Assembly: GCA_022711465.1 (NCBI GenBank)
Contig: JAKLEZ010000019.1
Span: 1 to 64,000, forward strand
Direction: 5' to 3'
From: Planctomycetota bacterium
Lineage (GTDB): Bacteria > Planctomycetota > Phycisphaerae > UBA1845 > PWPN01
DNA length: 64,000 nt
Shown here piece after piece: positions 52,982 to 62,010 of this stretch (within the stretch, counting starts at the first letter, position 1; every line of letters starts with the position of its first letter). Below the pieces are notes generated by a model. That model was not told the DNA's origin. It worked only from the letters and a program-made list of their open reading frames with translations, and did not search any database. A program made the translations under genes and the position numbers.

Positions 52982-54217
52982 TCAAAGATGCCAGGGGGCG
53001 CGCATGGGCTGATTCACCAGCCGATTGGCTTCTTCGTCACCGACGATGACTTCCTTGACCGGGTCGAACCGGATCTTGCGTCCCACGCGAATGGCGATAT
53101 TCGCCAGGTGCATGATGCTCACGGTGCGGTATGCCGCTTCGGCGTTTCCGCCGGCCGGCTTGCGTGACTTGACGGCCTGACCGAAGCTCAGCAGCGGTTC
53201 GGGCTCGGGCATCGCGACAATCTTCTTGCGATCCTGCTCCTCAAGATCGTTGAGGCTCAGGCCTCGCGGTTGTTTGCGGTCGTAGGCTTTGCCCCACTCG
53301 CCACTCGAGATAACCAGCGTGAAGCCGTTGCCGTACTTGAGTTCGATCCAGCCCCACATGCCGCACACGTCCGAATGTGCGGGCGGGGCATAGGCCTCAA
53401 CCTCGACCGGAGCGGTGTTGTCCAGGCCATATTCCCAGGTAATGGGGTCGAAGTGATGCTGACCCATGTCACCCAGGCCGCCGCCTTCGTAGTCCCAGTA
53501 GCCGCGGTGTGTACCCCCGTGACGATGCGGGTGGAACGGCCGCTGGGGCGAGGGTCCCTGGTACATGTCCCAGTCGAGCCATTTGGGGACCGGCTGAGGC
53601 CGGGTATTAACCAGCCCGCTCCATTCCTTGACTTTGAAGCCGCCCCGTTCGACGAGGACCGCCTCGCAGTTCTTCAGCAGGCCGCTGGTCATGATCTTCC
53701 GTTTGAGAATCGAATCCGGGTTTCGGCTCCTCTGAAACCGGCCGAATGTGCCGACCTGGAAGATCCGGCCGTAGCGTTTCTCCGCGTTGGCCACGGCCCG
53801 GCCCTCGGCGATGAAGCGGGTCATCGGCTTCTCGCAGAGGACGTCCTTGCCCGCTTCCATCGCGGCGATGGAGATCAGCGCGTGCCAGTGCGGCGGCGTC
53901 GCGATGGCAACCAGGTCGATGTCCTTGCGCTCCAGCACGCGCCGGAAGTCGGTGTACGTCGTCTTGTTGTCCGCACGGTCGGCCCACTTGACGTCACAGC
54001 GGGCCAACTCGCGGACATTGAGCCCTTGCGACATCGTTCTGAACGTCCCCGGGCCCTGGCCGCCACAGCCGATCAGCGCTCCGCCGAAGGTATCGCTGGG
54101 AGCGGCATATCCCCGACCCAGTACGTGCCGAGGCACGATCATCGGTGCGGCCACGGCCGTGACCGTGCCTTGGAGAAATCGCCGCCGTGTGAGTCGCTTC
54201 TTGGGTGGGAGCATCAA
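52982..54217 (-). CDS. Tat-exported Gfo/Idh/MocA-family oxidoreductase (second copy)
   Basis: The 411-residue protein has a clear twin-arginine leader (LTRRRFLQGTVTAV, followed by AAPMIVPRHVLG), a Rossmann start (GGALIGCGGQGPGTFRTM) and the CEKPMTRF motif. The C-terminal domain has GGLGDMGQHHFDPITWEYGL and NGFTLVISSGEWGK. It is expected to oxidise or reduce a sugar or derivative in the periplasm. It lies between the glycosidase-like gene and the HEAT gene on the minus strand; that order suggests processing of a sugar released by the upstream enzyme, by inference. Confidence 0.88.
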   Translation of the reverse strand: MMLPPKKRLTRRRFLQGTVTAVAAPMIVPRHVLGRGYAAPSDTFGGALIGCGGQGPGTFRTMSQGLNVRELARCDVKWADRADNKTTYTDFRRVLERKDIDLVAIATPPHWHALISIAAMEAGKDVLCEKPMTRFIAEGRAVANAEKRYGRIFQVGTFGRFQRSRNPDSILKRKIMTSGLLKNCEAVLVERGGFKVKEWSGLVNTRPQPVPKWLDWDMYQGPSPQRPFHPHRHGGTHRGYWDYEGGGLGDMGQHHFDPITWEYGLDNTAPVEVEAYAPPAHSDVCGMWGWIELKYGNGFTLVISSGEWGKAYDRKQPRGLSLNDLEEQDRKKIVAMPEPEPLLSFGQAVKSRKPAGGNAEAAYRTVSIMHLANIAIRVGRKIRFDPVKEVIVGDEEANRLVNQPMRAPWHL

Positions 54218-54535
54218 CGCGTCCTCCTGAGGACAGTTGCGGTTCGGGCCTTGAGCCGAGCGCCCCCGGTGGGGCCTCGATTGGCAAAGTAGTCTGATGC
54301 CATGATGAAGTCAATCGGGTCGGATGTCCGTGCCGACATTCTATTGCCAGCCGTTCGAGCCGGGCCCGCGACGACAATGAGTAGCTGTATCCAATCGGCC
54401 CTTCAGCACGGAAGGTCCGCTTCGCACCGACCCAGGTGGGGGCGTATAGGCGAACCGCCCGGTGCCAGGTGACCTCAGGCCCGCTCTGCAACCACCCGCG
54501 GCGGAGTATGGCCGAGGATCCAGTATTCGGTCCCT
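54218..54535. other. Intergenic stretch between two minus-strand genes
   Basis: No gene is supported here; the frames crossing it are shadows. It is long for an operon gap, so the Gfo/Idh gene downstream may have its own promoter. Confidence 0.35.
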
Positions 54536-56740
54536 TCAGCCAGCACGCTCCTGGTCGACGGTCTGCTCGCGACGAACCTCGAGGGTCTTGCCCCGCCAGT
54601 TGAGCTGCGGATCTCCAAAGCCGTGAAACACGCGAATCTTCGCGGCCTGGACGAGATCCCTGTCTTCCGCCGCTTGGATGGTGAACAGGGCTCCCCGCGG
54701 ATAGCTTCGTCCACCCCACTGTGCTGCGTAGAAGGCCGCGAACCGGCGGCTCTCCACCACGAAGCCCCACGGCGGCAGCAGCACGGCGCCCCCGAGTTCC
54801 GACTGGACCGACGCGGTGTCCGCCCCGAGGTTCACCACCACCGTCGTACCATGACCTTGGCCGTACGTTGCCCGGCGAACCGCGCCGTTGGGTGTGAGGA
54901 ACTCCAGGCGCGTCAACCGGTCATGGGCGGTAGCCCGATGCAGCGGACCCAGGATCTCCTGCGTGTTCTTCAGGAAGGCATCGGTCGGATGGAGGCCTTC
55001 CGCCCAGCCGCCGTCGGTCCGGGCGTAACAGGCCCGGTCGCCGGCCACCGGCCTGGTCGCCACCTTGTCCTTCCAGTAGAGATGGTCGGGGATAGAGTGG
55101 TAGTTCAGCGGGCGGGCCGAGAGCACGTGACAGGCAACGTATTCACCCGCCTGGTCACCGTCGTACTCGTACTTACCGTAGCAGACCTGGCAATCGTGGT
55201 AGACCATCTCCCAGAACGGTATGACTCTGGCCCCAAGTGTCTCTGGCCTGAGGTTGTGGAACGGGTGACCGGCGACGCCGGTCAAGCCTTCGAAGAAATC
55301 GCTGTGTGGCAGGGCCCATTCACGGCCACACTCGCTGCCGAACAAACCGAACAACTCGCGGGCCTTGTCGCCCAGAGTGCTTTTCCATGCGATGTCATCG
55401 TTGCGGCCGATGGGATGGCTGGGGTCGGCGCACTCTCGCGGACCCACGGCGTAGGTTGTGTCGATGAAGTAGCACCAGGGGTTGAAGAGCTTCCGGATCT
55501 GGGGCAGGTTCTGGGGACGCATGGCCATGTCGAGTTGCTTCACAGCACAAACCATGTAGGCCCGGCCACCCAGCCAACGCCCACCCTCGATCAACGATCC
55601 GTCGGCTCGCTTCTCGATGCAGGCCGGATCCCAGCTCCTGGCGCCCCGGTACATATCCTGGTAGTTGTCGTGCAGGCAGGCAACATAGCCGAGAGCCTGA
55701 ACTCGCCGAATCGCGTCGGCAAGGGCCTGGTTGCCGCCGCACTCCGGGTTGGCGGGAAGGTTGTCAGGGTGGCGGCAATCGTAGCCACCCTCCGTCCAGC
55801 CGCCGAGGATGAACAGACAGCGGGAAATGCCGAGATCCTCGTGGAGGTGCTCGGCAATCTGAGCAGCCTCACCGAAGGTCCAGTGGACCTTGACCGACTC
55901 CTCTTTCGTGCCGTCGTCGTTCATCCGCCGATCCAGGCACGTCCAGAGCTTGACGTTCGCGGCCCCCAGGAGCAACTCGGTGTGCGGGTCACGTCGGATG
56001 CGGTCGTGGAGGGTGCCGGCCAAGCCCTTGGCCTCCGCGATCCGGCGGTAACCGGCGGCCACCACGTTCCAGTCACCCTTCCCCAGCGGCCATACCCGGA
56101 GGGAACGGGCCGAGCGCTTCAGCGTGAGTGCTGCTGTAACCTTCTGACGATAGGATTGCCCTTCTGACAGCGTGCGCTGCACATCCGCCCACACGTAAGC
56201 GTCGTCCCAGGTCACTGCCAGGGCGGCGCCTTTCTTCAGCAGGCCCAGCATGTTCATGTGGCAGCCTTCATACTCAGAGGTGCCAAACGTCTGCTTGAAG
56301 CCGATGTCGCCATCGGCCGGGATGAGCAACCCCTCGCGGCAGGGTACAACGATTGAACCGGCTTCGCGATCGGTCACGGCCAAGGCGTCTTCCAGGACGC
56401 GGACATCGCCGAGCTCCTTGCCTTCGTAGCGGATTTCTAGGCAACGGCCAGCGTCGAGCAACTCGAAGACGACAGCCCCCCTGCCTTGTCCGGCCAGCCG
56501 CGCGGTCGTAGCGTTGGAGTCGACCTGGTCGAAGCCGGGCCCGAGACCGGCAGCCGATCCGGGACTCGCGGCGCCTTCCGTCGGCCAGCGCACGTTCGAG
56601 GCCTTGTCAAGAACGAACCACGCGCCGCTCCGGGAATCAATCTCCACGCGCATGGCGGGACTCTCGAGCCGGAGGAGGTCGACGGCTGCAGGGGCACACA
56701 TCACAAGTGTGTTGACAAGGGTTATGACTGCGGTCGACAT
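54536..56740 (-). CDS. Secreted TIM-barrel glycosidase-like protein (DUF5696-like)
   Basis: The 734-residue product has a short N-terminal hydrophobic segment (MSTAVITLVNTLVMCAPAAV) followed by a beta-sandwich (MRVEIDSRSGAWFVLDK). A barrel-like region follows with CLFILGGWTEGGYDCRHPD, GYVACLHDNYQDMYRG, FIDTTYAVGP and CGREWALPHSDFFEG. It resembles large planctomycete/clostridial DUF5696-type glycosidase-like proteins, but the catalytic acids are not assigned. The gene is 69 bases downstream of a Gfo/Idh gene and upstream of another, suggesting a joint catabolic unit. An ATG two codons upstream (56746) is also possible. Confidence 0.7.
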   Translation of the reverse strand: MSTAVITLVNTLVMCAPAAVDLLRLESPAMRVEIDSRSGAWFVLDKASNVRWPTEGAASPGSAAGLGPGFDQVDSNATTARLAGQGRGAVVFELLDAGRCLEIRYEGKELGDVRVLEDALAVTDREAGSIVVPCREGLLIPADGDIGFKQTFGTSEYEGCHMNMLGLLKKGAALAVTWDDAYVWADVQRTLSEGQSYRQKVTAALTLKRSARSLRVWPLGKGDWNVVAAGYRRIAEAKGLAGTLHDRIRRDPHTELLLGAANVKLWTCLDRRMNDDGTKEESVKVHWTFGEAAQIAEHLHEDLGISRCLFILGGWTEGGYDCRHPDNLPANPECGGNQALADAIRRVQALGYVACLHDNYQDMYRGARSWDPACIEKRADGSLIEGGRWLGGRAYMVCAVKQLDMAMRPQNLPQIRKLFNPWCYFIDTTYAVGPRECADPSHPIGRNDDIAWKSTLGDKARELFGLFGSECGREWALPHSDFFEGLTGVAGHPFHNLRPETLGARVIPFWEMVYHDCQVCYGKYEYDGDQAGEYVACHVLSARPLNYHSIPDHLYWKDKVATRPVAGDRACYARTDGGWAEGLHPTDAFLKNTQEILGPLHRATAHDRLTRLEFLTPNGAVRRATYGQGHGTTVVVNLGADTASVQSELGGAVLLPPWGFVVESRRFAAFYAAQWGGRSYPRGALFTIQAAEDRDLVQAAKIRVFHGFGDPQLNWRGKTLEVRREQTVDQERAG

Positions 56741-56809
56741 GGGCACATCCTCTCCGAGGGACGTCCTCTTGAGTCAACGTGAAGCGGAAAGGCCGCCGAG
56801 GCTCGGCGA

Positions 56810-58135
56810 TCAGCCATTGAGCGACCAGCCGGGACGATACTGGCGTTTCAAGAGGCCGTCGCCTTCATCGCTGTTGGTCACGCGACCGGCCACCCCGTCG
56901 TACTCGATCTTCTGGCCGACGCGATAGGCCACCAGTCCAAGCAGCATGAGCTCGATCATCTTGCCGCCGTAGTCGAAATCACAGGAGGTTCTCCGGTTGC
57001 CCTTGCAGGCGTTGATCCACTCGTTCAAGAAGTCGCCCATGGGCGGAATGACCTTCTCCTTGGGGCGAGGCGTGTAGTAAGTCATGTCGGCCGCATCGCC
57101 GGAGGGGATGATCAGTCGCGCGCCGAAATCGGCGACCAGGACACCCTTACTCCCTGTGAACATCACCCCGTGCCCGATGGTCTTCAAGTTCACCCAGGCC
57201 GGCGACTTGGGCATCGCCCCGCCCTGGTACCAGCTCACCCGGATCGCAGGGCGCCAGTCATTGGCAGGAACCTCGCAGTGCATCTCCAGCTCGACCGGAG
57301 TCACCTCGGGGTTGAACTTCTCTCCCTTGGCTTCGGCGGAAGTCGGCAGCCCTGCATCGAGGGCGTTCCAGGCCAGATCCATGGTATGGCTGCCCATGTC
57401 GCCGATCTGGCCGCTGCCGAAGTCCCAGTACATATTCCACTGCAGGCAGTTTGCGCCCGGCCCGCCCGAGAAGTACCCGGGGTTGTACGGATGGTGCGGG
57501 GATGGCCCGATCCACAGGTCGTAGTTGAGGTGCTTGGGCGGGTCCCCTTGGGCAGGCAAGTAGCCGGGCCGACGAATCTGGCGGTCGCCCCAGGCGCACA
57601 CTCGCTTCAGCTCGCCGATCGCCCCGTCCCTGATCAATTCGCGGACCCGGTTGAAGTTCGGATGGCTGTGCCGCTGAGTTCCGACCTGCGTGGCCAGCTT
57701 GCCCTTGTTCTTCAGGTAGTTGGCACGGACCACGCGGACCTCCTCCACGCTGTTTCCCAGCGGTTTCTCGCAGAAGACATGGAGTCCACGATTCATCGCC
57801 CAATTGGCGATGAAGGCGTGCGTGTGATCGGTGGTGCAACAGACCACGGCATCGAGGCCCTTCTGCTCAAGACACTTGCGCCAGTCGACGTAGGTCTTGG
57901 CCTGGGGGAACCGTTTCGCGGCCTCGGCCAAGTGGTTCTCGTCCACGTCGCACAAGGCCGCGACGTTCTCCTTGGACAGTCCGTCCTGGTGTGCTCCCCC
58001 GCGTCCCCAGACCCCGATCAGGGCAACATTCAGTTTGTTGCTGGGAGCGTCGGCCCCCTTGAGCATGCCGTTCCGGAGCACGAGCAGCCCCCCGCCTGCA
58101 ACCGTCGTACGAAGCACCTGGCGTCGGTTCATCAT
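56810..58135 (-). CDS. Tat-exported Gfo/Idh/MocA-family oxidoreductase (third Tat copy)
   Basis: The 441-residue protein has the leader MMNRRQVLRTTVAGGGLLVLR, a Rossmann loop (VALIGVWGRGGAHQDGL), the CEKPLGNS motif and a C-terminal domain with GSGQIGDMGSHTMDLAWNAL and SPHHPYNPGYFSGGPG. This is one of the usual periplasmic sugar-type oxidoreductases of Planctomycetota. The ATG at 58135 is preceded by AAAGGAGA, an ideal ribosome-binding site. It is the first gene of a minus-strand run that continues with the glycosidase-like, Gfo/Idh and HEAT genes. Confidence 0.88.
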   Translation of the reverse strand: MMNRRQVLRTTVAGGGLLVLRNGMLKGADAPSNKLNVALIGVWGRGGAHQDGLSKENVAALCDVDENHLAEAAKRFPQAKTYVDWRKCLEQKGLDAVVCCTTDHTHAFIANWAMNRGLHVFCEKPLGNSVEEVRVVRANYLKNKGKLATQVGTQRHSHPNFNRVRELIRDGAIGELKRVCAWGDRQIRRPGYLPAQGDPPKHLNYDLWIGPSPHHPYNPGYFSGGPGANCLQWNMYWDFGSGQIGDMGSHTMDLAWNALDAGLPTSAEAKGEKFNPEVTPVELEMHCEVPANDWRPAIRVSWYQGGAMPKSPAWVNLKTIGHGVMFTGSKGVLVADFGARLIIPSGDAADMTYYTPRPKEKVIPPMGDFLNEWINACKGNRRTSCDFDYGGKMIELMLLGLVAYRVGQKIEYDGVAGRVTNSDEGDGLLKRQYRPGWSLNG

Positions 58136-58461
58136 CGTGAGTCTCCTTTCGATTTGGCTGAAATGCTGAAGGGGATTGTCTCTCGTCGCGACTCTCGCGT
58201 CAACGCCCTGAAACTCGAAGTCATCTCTTCGTCCAAGGAGGGTTTTGACTTCGGTCATCATCCCAGTAACGCGCGGGCCACGGGCGCAGGATCGGGATTG
58301 GTCGGAGAATCCATCGCCTCGAGCCCCGCTGTCGCCGCCGGATTGAGAAGGCTATCGATCGGCCGGTTTGATGACGTGGTGGGCCGGATTTGTTGGAGAG
58401 ACGGGCAGGCAATGAGGGTGTATGATTGCAGGATTGACATTCTATCCATGGAGCGAACAGA
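58136..58461. promoter_or_regulatory. Divergent intergenic region between Gfo/Idh gene and M24 peptidase
   Basis: No gene is seen. It must contain promoters for two divergent transcripts. A TTGACA hexamer at about 58433-58438 lies too close to the M24 start to be its -35 element. No operator was recognised. Confidence 0.35.
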
Positions 58462-59655
58462 ATGACTCAGGTGCCCATCTCAGAGCTGACGGACCGGATG
58501 CGGCGATTCAGAGCCGGCATGGACGCGGAGAATCCGAGTTGGGAGCTGGCCGCGATCTTCGGCCGCGTCAGCCAGTACTACTTCACGGGTACAATGCAGG
58601 ACGCTGTCCTCTTGATCCCCCGAAATGGCCAGGCCGTGTTCTGCGTCCGCAGAAGCCATGAGCGAGCCTGCATGGAGTCGCAGTTTCCCGACATCCGGCC
58701 TATGAAGGGCTTCCGCGACGCCGTGGCTGCGGTGCCGGGCACAAGGGCGGTCATCCACATCGACACGGAGTTGGTACCCGTAGCCTTGCTTGCGCGTTTC
58801 AGAAAGTACTTTCCCTGCGGTGAGATTGTGTCGCTGGACAGGCAGCTCGCCCGACTGCGGGCGGTGAAGAGTCCGTATGAGCTGGCCATCATGGAGCGGG
58901 CAGGGGCGGTCCACAGACGAATCCTGGAAGAGGAAGCTCCATCGCTGCTCCGCAAGGGAATGAGCGAGGCCGAGCTCGCATGCGATCTGTTCTCGCTCAT
59001 GGTCCGCGAGGGGCACCAGGGGGTCGTCCGCTTTGGCATGTTCGGCGTAGACATTGCGGTCGGACAACTGGGCTTTGGAGAGAACTCGATCTATCCCACC
59101 AACTTCGATGGGCCCGGCGGGTGCCTGGGCATCGGCCCGGCAGCGCCGATCCTTGGCAGCCGCGACCGGAGACTCTGCGAAGGCGACCTGGTGTTTGTGG
59201 ACATTGGCTTCGCCGTGGACGGCTATCACACCGACAAGACGATGGTCTTCATGTTCGGCAGGCCGCTGCCGGACGAGGTGATCGCGGTCCACAGACGGTG
59301 CGTAGAGGTACAACAGCAGCTGGCCTCGCTGATCAAGCCCGGGGCCACACCCTCGGATATCTACACCACGGTCATGAATAGCCTCGATCCGGAGTTTCTT
59401 CAGAACTTCATGGGCTTTGGAGACCGGCGGGCGAACTTCCTTGGCCACGGGGTCGGACTGCAGATCGATGACCTTCCGGTGATTGCCGAGGGATTCGATG
59501 AGCCGCTGGCAGAGGGCATGGTGCTGGCCCTTGAGCCGAAGAAGGGCATCGCCGGCATCGGGATGGTCGGCATCGAGGACACCTTCATCGTCACGCCGAC
59601 AGGCGGAAGGAGCATCACGGGCACCCATCCAGGGTTGACCCTGGTCAAGGGCTGA
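58462..59655 (+). CDS. M24-family metallopeptidase (Xaa-Pro aminopeptidase/prolidase-like)
   Basis: The 397-residue protein has a creatinase-type N-terminal domain and a C-terminal pita-bread domain with metal ligands in FVDIGFAVDGYHTDK (D247, D258), LGHGVGLQ (His), LALEPKK and GIEDTF (Glu). Such enzymes cleave Xaa-Pro dipeptide bonds or act on other substrates in the cytoplasm. GGAG precedes the ATG. Its stop is five bases from the convergent zinc-ribbon gene. Confidence 0.87.
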   Translation: MTQVPISELTDRMRRFRAGMDAENPSWELAAIFGRVSQYYFTGTMQDAVLLIPRNGQAVFCVRRSHERACMESQFPDIRPMKGFRDAVAAVPGTRAVIHIDTELVPVALLARFRKYFPCGEIVSLDRQLARLRAVKSPYELAIMERAGAVHRRILEEEAPSLLRKGMSEAELACDLFSLMVREGHQGVVRFGMFGVDIAVGQLGFGENSIYPTNFDGPGGCLGIGPAAPILGSRDRRLCEGDLVFVDIGFAVDGYHTDKTMVFMFGRPLPDEVIAVHRRCVEVQQQLASLIKPGATPSDIYTTVMNSLDPEFLQNFMGFGDRRANFLGHGVGLQIDDLPVIAEGFDEPLAEGMVLALEPKKGIAGIGMVGIEDTFIVTPTGGRSITGTHPGLTLVKG

Positions 59656-59660
59656 GTCAG

Positions 59661-60107
59661 CTAGCACTCAAAAGGCGATGAATACCTCTTGTAAGCAGCC
59701 TTTAACTCCCTCCGAGTCACCCAATGGAACCCCTCGGGCAAGTTGCCTGGGTCGAGCTTCATCGGATCATAGCCACCTGGACCAGCCACCATCGTGGTTT
59801 CACGATGGGCGTACTGTGGGTCCATTTCCAGTGCGTCCAGACTGTAAATCGTCAGCCCATCTATAGTCTCCAGGCCTGTCGCCAAGGGATGATCGCAGCA
59901 AGTACTGCCCTCAGTCTCATCGGTTGGGAGCAAAGGCCGTCCGCACACAGGGCACCGAGAGTCCTGAGTGCGTACGTACCAGTATCCCGTTGCGGACGCG
60001 CACTCCTGCGAACAGAAGATCATATCGCCCTTGGGCCAGACAGCCTTCTTGCCGGTCTTGTCGCCACATCTGAAGCACAGTCTGTCCGGCTCTTTCTTCA
60101 TCTTCAT
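59661..60107 (-). CDS. Zinc-ribbon-containing protein of unknown function
   Basis: The 148-residue product has a Cys-rich N-terminal half: C11/C14 (LCFRCGDK), C32/C36 (FCSQEC), C52/C55 (CPVCGRP) and a CC pair, consistent with two or three zinc-binding ribbons. The C-terminal half is polar, with a basic tail (VTRRELKAAYKRYSS). No family was assigned. The ATG at 60107 is preceded by AGAAGG, and the longer upstream frame looks noncoding; ATG at 60101 is possible. Confidence 0.65.
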   Translation of the reverse strand: MKMKKEPDRLCFRCGDKTGKKAVWPKGDMIFCSQECASATGYWYVRTQDSRCPVCGRPLLPTDETEGSTCCDHPLATGLETIDGLTIYSLDALEMDPQYAHRETTMVAGPGGYDPMKLDPGNLPEGFHWVTRRELKAAYKRYSSPFEC

Positions 60108-60510
60108 GCCTTCTATTCTACCCAGGCCGTCCGTCCTGCTCAACGCCTGGAACCGGACCTGGGGGACAACGGCGAACTCCTGCGTGTTTTTCTCCGGCGA
60201 CCCGGCCGCAGCGCCCGCCGGCGATAGCTCCGTGCCGGGCTCGTCGACGATCATGGGTCGCGATGCGGCAGTGATGGCGGCCAGTGTCCTCACCCGGCGC
60301 AACATGTTCGCCGCCCCGTCTGACGATGCCTTGATGGATGCCACGCCGCTTCAGCGGCCGAGGTGTAGTGCAGTATCAAGATTCCGCCGTGGTGCCACAT
60401 CACGCCGGATCTGCAGGTGATCGTTGACCCCGGCGGCGCGTCGAGGCAGAATGTGGCTGTTGTCTTCGGACTGAGGATGCAGATGAGTCTCTAGAACAGG
60501 AGTACCGACC
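60108..60510. other. Divergent intergenic stretch without recognised gene
   Basis: No frame here shows domain content; those crossing it are shadows or upstream extensions of the zinc-ribbon frame. It lies between divergent genes and should hold promoters of both. Confidence 0.35.
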
Positions 60511-61857
60511 ATGCGAACGTCAACCTGGATCATCGGCCGAGCGGGTCCGGGCTTGTGCGGGGCGAGTCTAGCCGTCTCCGCCGCTCTCCTGGCGATCAGC
60601 GGCTGCAGCCAGCAGCAGATGCCCGATCGGGCGGAGCGCATGACTCGCGGCTACATCTACTACCTCGATGGCGCCGGCGGAGGCGGGACGCTCAAGAACT
60701 GGAGCGGAGGCCTGAAACAGGGCATGCTCGATGCCGGCTACAACGGCGCCGGCGAGGTCTTCCCGTGGAACACAGGCCTTGGCGTTGTACCTGACCAGAA
60801 CGCGAGCGTCGAATACAAGCGAGGCAAGGCTGCGGAGTGTGCCCAGCGGATTCAAAAGCGTGCTAAGGAGTACCCGGCAGCCCCGGTGACACTCATCGGC
60901 CTGTCCGCGGGAACGGCCGTCACCGTATTTGTGCTGGAAGCCCTGCCGGTGTCCTGCCCGGTCGAGAATGTCATCCTGTGCGGGGCATCAATCAGTGCGG
61001 ATTACGATCTCACGAGCGCCCTGCAGCGTGTCCGCAACCGGATGTACGTTTTCACCTCGGAGAGCGACGGCGTCCTGGCGTTCCTGGTCCCCATGGCGGG
61101 CACGGCCGATCGGCAACCGGGTGGTGTTCCATCGGCGGGCTTGCGCGGTTTCCAGATGCCGGGCCGATCATCGGCAGCCACCCGGGCCGCCTATGCCAAG
61201 GTCGCCCACATCCACTGGAGGCCGGAGTTTGAGAAGTACGGTGATTTCGGTGGGCATACGGACGCCCTCAAGACACCCTTCGTGCAGCACTACATGGCTC
61301 CCCTAATCATGGCCGGCATGGCTCGTCAGGTACAGGCGGTGTCGGTGGCCGGCAAGGTGCGCAACCCGGACTACGAGCGGTGGGCGAGCCTGACTCCAGG
61401 CGCCTCGGTCACCTTTGAAGGCTACCAGGTGGCCGACGGTGCGAGGCAGCCGTTGCGCATGACCGCGAAGCTGATGTCCAAGCACCAGGACCGACTGCTG
61501 GTCGAACGCACCTACGTGCCCATCGGGGGTAACGAGAAGGAGCCTTCACGCGTGCAGCAGTTCCTCGTAGACGCCATGATCGACCCCGCGGAGCACCCGT
61601 TGACCAGCCCGACGGCGAAGATCACGGAATTGCCGGCGGAGACAGTCACGATTGCCGGCAAGGCCTTCAACTGCCGCGTGCGGACTGTGTTGGCGGCGGG
61701 CGAGTTCCCGGAGTACGGACAGGGTGTTTCGGCGAAGGTATGGCAGAATGAGAGCCTGCCTGGCGGGATGGCCCGAGTCTGGCTGAAGTCCAACAAGGGC
61801 AACCAACCCTTCGAGTTTCGCGGCGATGTCGTTGCTTTCGCCACCGCACGGCGATGA
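60511..61857 (+). CDS. Lipoprotein with alpha/beta-hydrolase-like domain
   Basis: The 448-residue protein has a lipobox (LLAISGC). An alpha/beta-hydrolase-type core follows: YIYYLDGAGGGG as the oxyanion strand, LIGLSAGTAVTVFVLE as the nucleophile elbow (GLSAG), and later GHTDALKTPF with a possible catalytic His. The C-terminal ~150 residues are a separate beta-rich domain (GASVTFEGYQVADGARQPL, AKLMSKHQDRLLVERTYV). A lipase- or esterase-like role is plausible; the substrate is unknown. Confidence 0.7.
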   Translation: MRTSTWIIGRAGPGLCGASLAVSAALLAISGCSQQQMPDRAERMTRGYIYYLDGAGGGGTLKNWSGGLKQGMLDAGYNGAGEVFPWNTGLGVVPDQNASVEYKRGKAAECAQRIQKRAKEYPAAPVTLIGLSAGTAVTVFVLEALPVSCPVENVILCGASISADYDLTSALQRVRNRMYVFTSESDGVLAFLVPMAGTADRQPGGVPSAGLRGFQMPGRSSAATRAAYAKVAHIHWRPEFEKYGDFGGHTDALKTPFVQHYMAPLIMAGMARQVQAVSVAGKVRNPDYERWASLTPGASVTFEGYQVADGARQPLRMTAKLMSKHQDRLLVERTYVPIGGNEKEPSRVQQFLVDAMIDPAEHPLTSPTAKITELPAETVTIAGKAFNCRVRTVLAAGEFPEYGQGVSAKVWQNESLPGGMARVWLKSNKGNQPFEFRGDVVAFATARR

Positions 61858-62010
61858 GCCGGGCATGAGGTGAGGTCGAATCCATCTGAGGAGCCAAGCC
61901 ACTCATACCCCGACTGGTGGAGAAGCGCGGCGGACCAGCGTGCCTCGGGGGCTGACGCAGGCCATGAGCTGTCACGTCGCTGTCTTCCCGCTTCAAGGCC
62001 GGTCTCTGTG

